Of a stretch of 64,000 nucleotides of DNA, positions 55,471 to 64,000 are shown in pieces. This DNA is from Gorsachius magnificus (Eukaryota > Chordata > Aves > Pelecaniformes > Ardeidae). The notes under the pieces are model-generated. The model was given only the letters and a program-made list of their open reading frames with translations, did no database searches and had not been told where the DNA came from. Each line of letters starts with the position of its first letter. Position 1 is the stretch's first letter. The translations under genes were made by a program, and so were the position numbers. Location: NCBI GenBank assembly GCA_034008185.1, contig CM067086.1:310001-374000 (forward strand), written 5' to 3'.

Positions 55471-58400
55471 GAAGCAGGACGCCGACGATGACGCCGAGGA
55501 GCTGGAGATCGCTGTCGACAACACAGCGTTCATGGACGAGTTCTTCTCGGAGGTGAGGGGGGGTGGGCACAGGGCTGGGGGGCACGGGGCTGCCTCCTAA
55601 CCCCCCCCCCCCACTCCGCCCCGCCTCGCCTAGATCGAGGAGACCCGGCAAAACATCGACAAGATCTCGGAGAACGTGGAGGAGGCCAAGAAGCTCTACA
55701 GCATCATCCTCTCAGCTCCCATCCCCGAGCAGAGTGAGCGCGGTGGCCGCGTCCCCCCGCCCTCCCCGGGTCACGGGTCCCCTCCCCGGGGACGTTCCCG
55801 CGCGGTGGCTTCCCCGGTCTCACGGGCTGTGACCTCGCAGAGACCAAAGATGACCTGGAGCAGCTGACGGCAGAGATCAAGAAGATGGCCAACAGCGTCC
55901 GCAACAAGCTGAAGAGTGAGTGGTCGCGTCCCCGCCGCTGTGGCACACCCCCCCCCCTCCCCCCATGTCCCCCTGTCCCCATGGGGCGTGCTGGGGACAG
56001 CGGGGGCCGTGGGGTCTGTCCCTGACGGGCTGGGCTCCGGCTCTTGCCAGGCATGGAGAGGAACATTGAGCAGGACGAGGCACGGTCCTCCGCCGACCTG
56101 CGGATACGCAAGTCCCAGGTGAGCACCGGTCCCTGGCACCCGCCACCGGGGCCGTCCCCCCCGGCCCCCCGGCCCCAGCACCCCTCCCACCCGTCCCTCC
56201 ACGGGCTGGAGATGTGGCACGTCCCCGGGGTCCCCGAGTTTCCCACCTCTCTTCCCTGTCCCCAGGCAGACCTCGCGTCTGGGTGCCCCAGGCTTCGTGT
56301 CCCTCTGCCTCGTCCCCAACACTCTGTCCTGTCCCCCGCGGGCTGGGACGTACCACATCCTGGGTCCCCTGGGTCTCCCCCCCCCCCCTCATCCTGCCCT
56401 ATCTCCTGGCGCTGGGGACACGCCATGCCTGGCCCGGCCCCCCCCCTTTTGCCCCCGGGTGGGGCGTGCCAGCCGGGCCCCCCCTGGGGCTGGCATATGC
56501 ATTGCCTGGGGTGTCCCCATCCCCAGCAGCTTGCCCTGTCCCCTGGGGATGGGACATGCCATGCCTGGGGTGTCCCCATGCCTGGGGTGTCCCCATTCTC
56601 ACGTCCCTGTCCTTGGCCCTGTCCCCTGGGAAAAAGGCCCATGGGGACATGCCATGCCCATGGTGTCCCCAGCCCTGTGTCCTTGTCCCCATCCCCAACA
56701 CTGGGTCCTGTCCCCAGGGGGCCAGGGAGGTGCCATGCCCGGGTGTCCCCAGCCCGTGTCCTTGTCCCCGTCCCCAGCCCTGTGTCCTTGTCCCCATGCC
56801 CAACACTGGGTCCTGTCCCCAGGGGCCAGGGACGTGCCATGCCCAGGGTGTCCCCAACACTGTGTCCTTGTCCCCATGCCCAACACTCGGTCCTGTCCCC
56901 AGGGGGCCGGGGACGTGCCATGCCCAGGGTGTCCCCAACGCTGTTTCCTTGTCCCCGTCCCCAGCACTCGGTGCTGTCCCGCAAGTTCGTTGACGTCATG
57001 ACCAAGTACAACGAGGCGCAGGTCGACTTCCGGGAGCGCAGCAAGGGCCGGATCCAGCGCCAGCTTGAGATCAGTGCGTGGCCCCCCGCCCCGCAGGCCC
57101 CGCCCCTCGGGAGAAGTGGGCGGGGACTCCTCCCGCTGACCCCACCCCCTTTGGTGAAGCGGGCGGGGCCAGGGGGCAAAGAGCCCGCCCCATTTGGCAA
57201 AGTGGGCGGGGTCAGGGGGCAGAGACCCCGCCTCTTTGGTGAAGGGCCCTTTGTTAAAATGGGCGGGGCCGGCCCCTACAGCCCCGCCCCTTTGGTAAAA
57301 TGGGTGGAGCCAGCCCCTGCAGGCCCCGCCCATTTTGCAAAGCGGGTGGAGCCGCCCCCTACAGGCCCCACCCCTTTGTTAAAATGGGCGGAGCTGGCCC
57401 CTACAGGCCCCGCCTCTTTGTTAAAAAGGGCGGGGCCGGCCCCTGCAGGCCCCGCCCATCTGGCAAAGTGGGCGGGGCTGTGCCCGGCAGACCACGCCCC
57501 CCCGGCGGAGTGGGCGGGGCCTGTTCCCAGCTCTGACACCGCCCCCCCCCACCCCCCCACGTGCCCACAGCCGGCAAGAACACGACGGACGAGGAGCTGG
57601 AGGAGATGCTGGAGAGCGGGAACCCCGCCATCTTCACCTCGGGGGTGAGCCCCGCCGCGGGGGACACCGCGGGGGACACCGGGGGGGGACACCGGAGGGG
57701 ACACCGGGGGCCATGACCCCCCCCCCCCCCCGGCTGATGGCCTCTGCGCCCCCCCCCCCCCCCCACCCTCCCCGCTCCGTTGCAGATCATGGACTCGCAG
57801 ATCTCGAAGCAGGCGCTGAGCGAGATCGAGGGGCGGCACAAGGACATCGTGCGGCTGGAGAGCAGCATCAAGGAGCTCCACGACATGTTCGTCGACATCG
57901 CCATGCTGGTGGAGAACCAGGTACGGGCTGCGCGGGGACGGGCGGGGACCTGTGCGTGGGGACGGGCGGGGACCTGTGCATGGGGACAATCAGGGACCTG
58001 TGAATGGGGACGGGCAGGGATCTGTGCGTGGGGACAGGCAGGGATCTGTGCTTGGGGACGAGCAGGGATCTGTGCGTGGGGACAATCAGGGACCTGTGCA
58101 TGGGGACAATCAGGGACCTGTGCGTGGGGACGAGCAGGGGACCTGTGCGTGGGGACGAGTGGGGATCTGTGCATGGGGATGAGCAGGGATCTGTGCGTGG
58201 GGACGAGCAGGGACCTGTGCGTGGGGACGAGCAGGGATCTGTGCATGGGGATGAGCAGGGACCTGTGCGTGGGGACGAGCAGGGATCTGTGCATGGGGAT
58301 GAGCAGGGACCTGTGCGTGGGGACGAGTGGGGATCTGTGCATGGGGATGAGCAGGGATCTGTGCGGGGGGACGAGCAGGGAGCTGTGCATGGGGATGAGC

Positions 58401-61400
58401 AGGGACTGTGCGTGGGGACGAGCAGGGACCTGTGCGTGGGACGAGTGGGGATCTGTGCATGGGGATGAGCAGGGATCTGTGCGTGGGGACGAGCAGGGAT
58501 CTGTGCATGGGGATGAGCAGGGACCTGTGCGTGGGGACGAGCAGGGATCTGTGCGTGGGGACGAGCGGGGATCTGTGCGTGGGGAGGAGCGGGGATCTGT
58601 GCTTGGGGACGGGCAGAGATCTGTGCTTGGGGACGAGCAGGGATCTGTGCGTTGGGGACGAGCAGGGATCTGTGTGTGGGGAGGAGCAGGGATCTGTGCT
58701 TGGGGACGGGCAGAGATCTGTGCTTGGGGACGAGCAGGGATCTGTGCGTCGGGACGAGCAGGGATCTGTGCGTGGGGACAAGCGGGGATCTGTGCGTGGG
58801 GACGAGCAGGGATCTGTGCGTGGGGACGAGCGGGGATCTGTGCACGGAGCAGCCCGGGGACGAGCAGGGACCTGTGCATGAAGCCTCACAAGAACTGGCA
58901 CGTAGGGCTGCACAGGGCTCCATGGGGACACAGGGTGGCACAAGGCCATGCAGGGCAGCACAGGGACCCTTGCAGGGCGACCCAGGCGTGGGGGCCACCC
59001 AGCACCCGAGCCCGTGGGGGCCTGGGGGGTCAGGCAGAGGTGGGCAGGGGTGCTCCCCACACCGTGGTGGTTCCGGCCCCTCTCTCAGCCCCTCTCTGTC
59101 CCCTCCATGCAATGCGAGGAGCCACTGTGTGCACCGGGGAAGGGTGAGTACCTGCGCTGGGGGGCTCTGCCACGCACCGTGGACCCGTGCCACGGGGTCC
59201 CTGCTGAGCGTGACCCCTCTCCTGTCCCCGCAGGGTGGGCTGCTGGATAACGTGGAGCAGTACGTGATGCACACGGCTGAGCACGTGGAGCTGGCCAACC
59301 AGCAGACCAAAAAGGCACTCCAGTACCAGGGCCAGGCACGCAAGGTGGGTGGGTGCCAACCAGCACCCTTGGGTGCTCTCAGCGTGTGTCTGCCCCCCCC
59401 CCCCCCGTCTCTCTCTGTCTCTTTCTGCCTCCGCTCCGCCGCCCCCGCGCCCCGTAGGGAGCCATGATCGACCGCATAGAGAACAATATGGACCAGTCCG
59501 TCGGCTTCGTGGAGCGGGCCGTGGCTGACACCAAAAAGGCCGTGAAGTACCAAAGTGAGGCCAGGAGGGTGAGACGGACTGACGGCCCCAGTGTCCCCTG
59601 CTGTCCCCTCTAGCCCCCCCCCCAAAGCCCCCAGTCCCCCTGCCCCCGCCCCCCTCTCCGTCCCTGAGCCTCTCCTGTGACCCTGGCCACTTCTTGTGTC
59701 CCCCAGCCACTCCTTCTGTCCCCCGCCGCCCCTTGTGTCCCCAGCTACCCCCGGCTGCCCCCAGCGACCCCCAGCCATCCCAACTGGTCCCTGCTCCTCC
59801 CTGTACCCCAGTGGTTGGCCTGTCCCTCTCTGTCCCCCTGCCGCCCCAGCCCTGAACCCCCCCTCCCCGGGGGGGGCTCAGCTCCTCCTGCCCTGTCACC
59901 GGGTCTGCAGCATCTCTGGCTCTTCTGGGCTCCTCCGTGCCCACCTCTGCTCTCCGTCCCCCCTGCACGGGGTAGGCGTAACCGGCCCCCATCTCCCCTT
60001 TCGTCCCCTCCAGAAGATGCTGATTTTGGCGGTGGTAGTGGTGCTCTTGCTGGGGATAGTCGCCCTCATCATCGGCCTTTCCGTGGGGCTAAAGTAGACC
60101 CCAAGGCGGGGGCTGTGGTCTGTAAGTGTCGGGGGGCGGGGGATCCCCACCGCGGGGCCATGGGACCCTGGAGGGCTCAGGGAGAGTGGGCAGGCACGGC
60201 CACTTTGCCCTGCCCAGGCTGCTCTGCCTGCCCGTGGGACCCTGTGTCCCCGTGCCGGGGTCTGGCTCTGTGCTGGCTTTGGTTTCTGCCGCTGCCTTGG
60301 GGGCTGGGGGCGCTGGGCGCCGGGTGCTGGGTGGGGGCAAGCCAGCAGCCTGGGCTCTGGGGTGCTCAGGGGCTCCATGTTGCTCGGTGGTCTGCAGCGC
60401 TCGGGGCTCTGTGGTGCTCTGAGGTCTGGATTTGGGCTCCGTGTTCCCCACACCGGTCACTGTCATCCCCATGCCCTCTGGACCCGCAGGGCCCTGCTGC
60501 AGCCCCTCGTCCCCTTCCCCACCAGCCCCCCCGGCTGGGGGCTGACATCTCCCCCTTTCCCTCCTCCAGACGCTTCCGACCGTGCCAGTGGTGACATCTC
60601 CCTGCGGGACCCTCCCTGGCACCGTGGCCCGAGCCCCCTCCTCTCCCCGCTTCTCCCGGACCTGCTGCCCTCAGCCCCCGCATACCGGCTCCTGCTCGGC
60701 TTTCCTCCACGGAGGGGTCCCATCACCAGAGTGCCTTCCCCCGCCAGACTGTCCCCCACTGTCCCCCCAGTCCCTGGGGTCTGCCCCTCTTGTCCTCGTA
60801 TCCCCCACAGGAAGGGGATAGGATTCAATTATTTATTTTCCCTTTGATGAGAAATCAACTTCTCCTGGTTTCCCATCTCTTGCTCGGGGCAGGCGAGGGC
60901 TGGACCCTCACCCGCACGGGCATCCGAGGAGGACGGAGGGGGATACGGTCAGGACAGGGGGTTTGGTGGCACCAGCAGCTGCCGGGGGGTCTGGCCGTAC
61001 TTTGCTGTCCCCTACACCACAGCAGACGGAGCCGCTGGGGACCCCGTCCCCTCCCGGCCTTGATGTCTGCAGCTGGCATGTCCCCTGACGCCGACTGCCC
61101 CGGTGCTGCGGGGAGCTGGGGCGGGAGGACGCGGTGGTCGCGATTATTTAATTCCCGTGACAATAAACGATCCCTGCCCTCCCTACGCCTCTCCTCTCCA
61201 TCTGCAACGCGATGCCGGGGCGCTGCGGGGGGCAAGCGGGGTGCTGGCACCCCAGGCACCCAAAGCAGACAGGGCTGCCCCTGGGCTGAGCGTGGCTCTG
61301 GCTCGGCTGACAGCGGCCGTGGCATCGCGGCCAGGCTGGGGGCTTTGGCTGAGGACCCAGGGTCTCCGACTGGCCCCCTTTTTCGGGTGCTGTAGTGGAG

Positions 61401-61760
61401 CAGCCCCTCGGGGTGGAGATGTGACGGGGGAGCATGGAGCTGGGGACACCCCCAAGCCAGACCCTCTTCCCCCATGGTTTTGGGTAAGTCACAGCGACGG
61501 GGACGCATCCCCTCCCTGCGTGCTTGGCCGCCTGTCCCAAGGGGACACAGCCGCATCCCAGTGCTGCACAGGACCAGCTCACACCTCCCCAGCCCCTGCC
61601 CCTGTCCCCTGTCCCTCGTCCCCCCTCCCCAAGTCCCCTGCCGCCCGCGGCTCTGCCTCACAGCCCCTCTCTCCCCACGCAGAAGAAGATCATGATCATG
61701 ATATGCTGCATCATCCTCGCCATCATCTTGGCTGCCAGCATTGGGAGCATCTTCGCCTGA
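55471..61760 (+). CDS. STX3: Syntaxin-3, first coding exon not found, two alternative C-terminal cassettes
   Basis: Plasma-membrane Qa-SNARE for apical and ribbon-synapse exocytosis. Exons: 55471-55552 ([12 protein letters not shown]), 55634-55733, 55840-55914, 56050-56118, 56965-57073 (Habc domain through [15 protein letters not shown]), 57571-57644, 57786-57920 (first half of SNARE motif, ending LVENQ with the zero-layer Gln), then either 59234-59344 or 59459-59569 for the second half, and either 60014-60097 or 61682-61760 for the membrane anchor. DLEQL and ADLRIRKSQ blocks and the alternative tails identify STX3 rather than STX1. All listed exons read without frameshift. Confidence 0.95.
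56490..56960. repeat. TGTCCCCATGCCCAACACTG minisatellite in STX3 intron
   Basis: Units of 60-70 bases holding CAACACTGGGTCCTGTCCCC, AGGGGCCAGGGACGTGCCAT and GTGTCCTTGTCCCC, repeated four to six times up to the exon at 56965. Confidence 0.88.
57080..57535. repeat. 45-50 base GGGCGGGGCC/TTTGGTAAAATGGG minisatellite in STX3 intron
   Basis: About ten copies of a unit with CAGGCCCCGCCC, TTTGGTAAAATGGGCGG and GGCCGGCCCCTA. Each copy carries SP1-like GGGCGGGGC boxes. Confidence 0.93.
57935..58870. repeat. 24-base GGGGACGAGCAGGGATCTGTGCGT minisatellite in STX3 intron 8
   Basis: About 38 copies of a 24-base unit with a few point variants (GACAATCAGGGACC, GGATGAGCAGG, GCTTGGGGAC). Because 24 is a multiple of three, frames stay open on both strands for hundreds of codons. 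Confidence 0.96.
59234..59344 (+). other. STX3: STX3 alternative exon 9a (syntaxin-3A type SNARE half)
   Basis: Starts [19 protein letters not shown] and ends GQARK before GTGGGT. Same length (111 bases, 37 codons) and phase as the next exon, so the two are mutually exclusive alternatives. Confidence 0.88.
59459..59569 (+). other. STX3: STX3 alternative exon 9b (syntaxin-3B type SNARE half)
   Basis: Starts [19 protein letters not shown] and ends YQSEARR before GTGAGA; resembles syntaxin-1 and the retinal STX3B isoform. Only 114 bases separate it from exon 9a. Confidence 0.9.
60014..60097 (+). other. STX3: STX3 terminal exon 10a, membrane anchor of the 3A type
   Basis: Encodes [20 protein letters not shown] and ends SVGLK, TAG. 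A hydrophobic tail anchor, followed by an AATAAA at 61162. Confidence 0.9.
61162..61167 (+). terminator. Polyadenylation signal AATAAA for the STX3A-type terminal exon
   Basis: GACAATAAACG about 1.06 kb after the exon 10a stop and 515 bases before exon 10b. Confidence 0.8.
61682..61760 (+). other. STX3: STX3 terminal exon 10b, membrane anchor of the 3B type
   Basis: Preceded by CCACGCAG; encodes [19 protein letters not shown] and ends GSIFA, TGA, as in syntaxin-1/3B. Followed by AATAAA at 62524. Confidence 0.9.
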
Positions 61761-62523
61761 GACCCCCACACGCTGCCCTCCAGGTGAGTGGGCGCAGGGC
61801 GGGAGGGTGGCAGTTGGGGTCCCCGGTACCGCCCCATGCCCCAGGAGTGGGTTCGGGCCCTGGGAGGGTTGAGCCCGGTGGGATTCACCCCGCTTTGCCT
61901 TGCCAGCATGTCCGTAAGGCGCCGGCAGAGACCGGAGTGTCCCCAGGCAGCCACACCGAGGAGGGACGGGGACAGCCAGGGCGGTGGGAGCTGCATCCCC
62001 TTCCTCAGCGGCACCTCCTCCTCCTCCTCCCCGCTGCAGGTGGCCTTTCCCCCTCCTGCCCCACCGCCCGGATGATCCCACCCCATCTGCCAGCGGCTCC
62101 AACCGTCAGAGAGACCCCGACCGCCGGCCCTGGGACCCACCTGCCAAGCCCCCTCGTCCCGGGAGCCCTGTGGACATCCCTCCACTGCAGCCCGTGTGTC
62201 TCCGGAGGAACAGAGACCATCTGCCCTGCTCCCCCCTTCCCTCCCACCGCTGGGTGAACACCCCAAGGTCCCCCCCTCACTCCTCATCCTCCATTTGGCC
62301 GACGGTCAGCGGCCCCTGCAAAAAGCAGCCCCCTCCTTGGCGGCACAGAGCGGCCGGAGGAGCCGCGTTCCTCCCCGGGGCAGCGTGTGGGTGACGTAGA
62401 GGGCTCTGCCTTGCTTGGGGTGGAAGGAGGAGCCTCTCCCCTCGCTCGGAGCTCATCTGCGGTGACTTCTCTGTCTCGCTGGCTCTTTGGATGTGCAGCT
62501 ACCCGTGCCGGAGCCTTCCTCCT

Positions 62524-62529
62524 GAATAA
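62524..62529 (+). terminator. Polyadenylation signal AATAAA for the STX3B-type terminal exon
   Basis: CTGAATAAAGAG about 765 bases after the exon 10b stop; only about 165 bases from the convergent MRPL16 signal. Confidence 0.8.
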
Positions 62530-62691
62530 AGAGATCACCCACGCTCTCCTCCGGGGCGCTGCGCTGTTGGGAGGGGGCAGTCTCAGCAGCAGGGGACAAA
62601 CCCTGATGCATGCGTCACCTCCGGGATGCTCCTGGCCCTGCGTTTGCACCTCCAAAAACCACAGTGGCCGACTCGGGTTCTTGTGGGAAGG

Positions 62692-62697
62692 TTTAAT
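62692..62697 (-). terminator. Polyadenylation signal ATTAAA of MRPL16
   Basis: TTTAAT on the plus strand, 28 bases beyond the MRPL16 stop; a very short 3' untranslated region, converging on STX3. Confidence 0.65.
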
Positions 62698-62724
62698 TAA
62701 GGCGGCCCCCTCCCCAGCTGCTCG

Positions 62725-64000
62725 TTACACCCTATGTTTCAGGAAGAATTTGCCCCAGTAGCGTCCCTTCAGCTGCAGGTCGTAGGGGCTGAGATATTTG
62801 CGCATCCCCAGCATGTTGGCGGTGACGATGCGCTCGAAGGTCCAGGGGTTTTGGTTGTTGAGCCTCTTCTCCTCCTCCTCCTGCCGCATCTGCTGGAGGC
62901 CGTCGCGGCTGATGGGGATGGCGGGGAAGGGCAGCTTCTTGGCCACCTGCGTGAGGAAGGGCTTCACCTCCTCAAACTCGCAGCGCCCGCCTACCTCCAC
63001 CACCAGGCGCCCGCTCTTCACCGCTGTCACGTAGTGGTCGATGGGGCCCTTGCCGCCCCCCATGCGGTGTCCCAGGCTCTTCCGTGTCACCGGCTTGGAG
63101 GGGGCCGGCACGCGCCAGATGGCAAACATGGTCTTGGGGTCCATGCTGCGGCCGATGGTCAGGCGGATCATCTCGAAGTGGCCCCAGTGGAGGTACCCAC
63201 CCCCCAAGGCCTGGGGGGGGAAGGACAGGGCACCTCAGGGACTGAGTGCTAGTGGGGCGAGGGGGACAGGGGTTCTCCCATCCTGTCCTGCACTAGCAGC
63301 CGTTGTTGTCCCCCCCCCGTGTGCGATTTTGGCCTCACCAAGAACGTCTCAGAGCTGCTTTTCCGATTTAAGCTCAGTGTTACGTTCCTTGTCCCTTTAC
63401 TGGGGAAACTGAGGCACCTCCTGACAGAGGTAGCTCGCTCAATCCTTTTCTGGAGCCAGTTTGGGACTGGTCCCCTCTGGTTGCTGGTGTGTTTGGCGTT
63501 TTCACCACCCACAAGAGGGCTCAGCACCAGATGGGGCTCTCCAGCCTCCTCCACCCTCCCCACCTCCTCCTGCCCAAGCTGCCCAAATAGAGCCGCCGGC
63601 CCCTCTGGGCTTCCCCCTCGCCAAGCCCTCGGCTCCTTCCCGCTCACCAGGATCCCGTACTGCCCCTGGGTGAAGTCGGTGGCCTCCCGGGACGGGCCAC
63701 GGATGTCACGCAGCTTCCGGGGCTCCCGCTTGACCTTGGGCACCGCCGGGACCTTCTCCATGAACTTCAGCTTCGGCTTCTCCGGGAAGGTGATCCCTGC
63801 CGGGGGACGCACGTAGGAGGGTCACCGGCCCCAGGACGCCCCGGCACAGGGGTGCAGGTGGCAGCGGATTTGGGGGTGCCCCTGCCATCCCTGGGGGGTG
63901 GGGTGAGGGGGTGGGGGTGTTCTCCCCTCGCTTGTCCTCCTTACCGCTGTAGTCCGGGGGCAGCACAAACTTCTTGAGGCCCGCCCGGGGGACGGCGACG
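62725..64000 (-). CDS. MRPL16: Mitochondrial large-subunit ribosomal protein L16 (uL16m), 5' end outside window
   Basis: Core protein of the mitoribosome large subunit near the peptidyl-transferase centre. Exons (minus strand): 62725-63208, 63649-63797 and 63945-64000 (cut by the window edge). Conserved blocks are [83 protein letters not shown] and ENPWTFER-like [15 protein letters not shown]. The stop follows FFLKHRV. The mitochondrial targeting peptide and start codon lie beyond 64000. No frameshift seen. Confidence 0.97.

Noticed and set aside
57935..58870. CRISPR-like appearance of regularly repeated units
   Set aside because: The units are head-to-tail without unique spacers, and the genome is vertebrate. 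It is a minisatellite; the same applies to 13797-14775.
59459..59569. Exon 9b as part of a separate syntaxin-1 gene
   Set aside because: No syntaxin-1 N-terminal exons are present, and its length and phase match exon 9a exactly, so it is an STX3 alternative exon.
57868..59778. 636-codon minus-strand frame opposite STX3 exons 8-9
   Set aside because: Built mostly from the 24-base minisatellite read in reverse (Pro/Arg/Ser repeats); no domain and no splice or promoter signals.

Overview
The window is vertebrate nuclear DNA, most likely from a GC-rich bird microchromosome. The genes are multi-exon with GT-AG introns. The only recognisable transposon is a CR1 LINE (46.5-47.3 kb), a family typical of sauropsids. 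Much of the non-coding DNA is G/C-rich minisatellite and long poly-G/poly-C runs. About thirteen protein genes and three tRNA genes can be named from conserved protein blocks or cloverleaf sequence. Exon limits were read by eye from splice sites and may be off by 1-3 bases.

Layout. Block A (0-33 kb): PPP1CA (-), CARNS1 (+), RPS6KB2 (+), PTPRCAP (-), CORO1B (-), GPR152 (-), CABP4 (+). Block B (34-64 kb): tRNA-Val(UAC) (-), tRNA-Arg(UCU) with intron (+), tRNA-Lys(UUU) (+), OSBP (-), PATL1 (-), STX3 (+), MRPL16 (-, 5' end cut by the window edge). From memory of the human map, block A has the order and strands of human 11q13.2 (minus TBC1D10C) and block B those of 11q12.1, including the tRNA group beside OSBP. 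The two blocks are far apart in human but here meet between about 32.9 and 34.1 kb.

What the genes do. They are neighbours by synteny rather than one pathway: protein phosphatase 1 catalytic subunit, carnosine synthase, S6 kinase 2, the CD45-associated phosphoprotein, an actin-binding coronin, an orphan GPCR, a photoreceptor calcium sensor, the oxysterol/PI4P transporter, an mRNA-decapping scaffold, a plasma-membrane syntaxin and a mitochondrial ribosomal protein. STX3 keeps two alternative sets of C-terminal exons, each with its own polyadenylation signal, so one gene encodes two SNARE/anchor types.

Quality warning. PPP1CA, PTPRCAP, CORO1B, STX3 exons 2-10 and MRPL16 read cleanly, but CARNS1, RPS6KB2, CABP4, OSBP and PATL1 carry 1-2 base losses or small scrambled patches inside otherwise perfectly conserved exons, often next to G/C runs. 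Residual assembly errors are the simplest explanation, but each lesion is listed so it can be checked.

The rest is repeats: more than twenty minisatellite arrays fill introns and intergenic gaps, several of which remain open reading frames for hundreds of codons.
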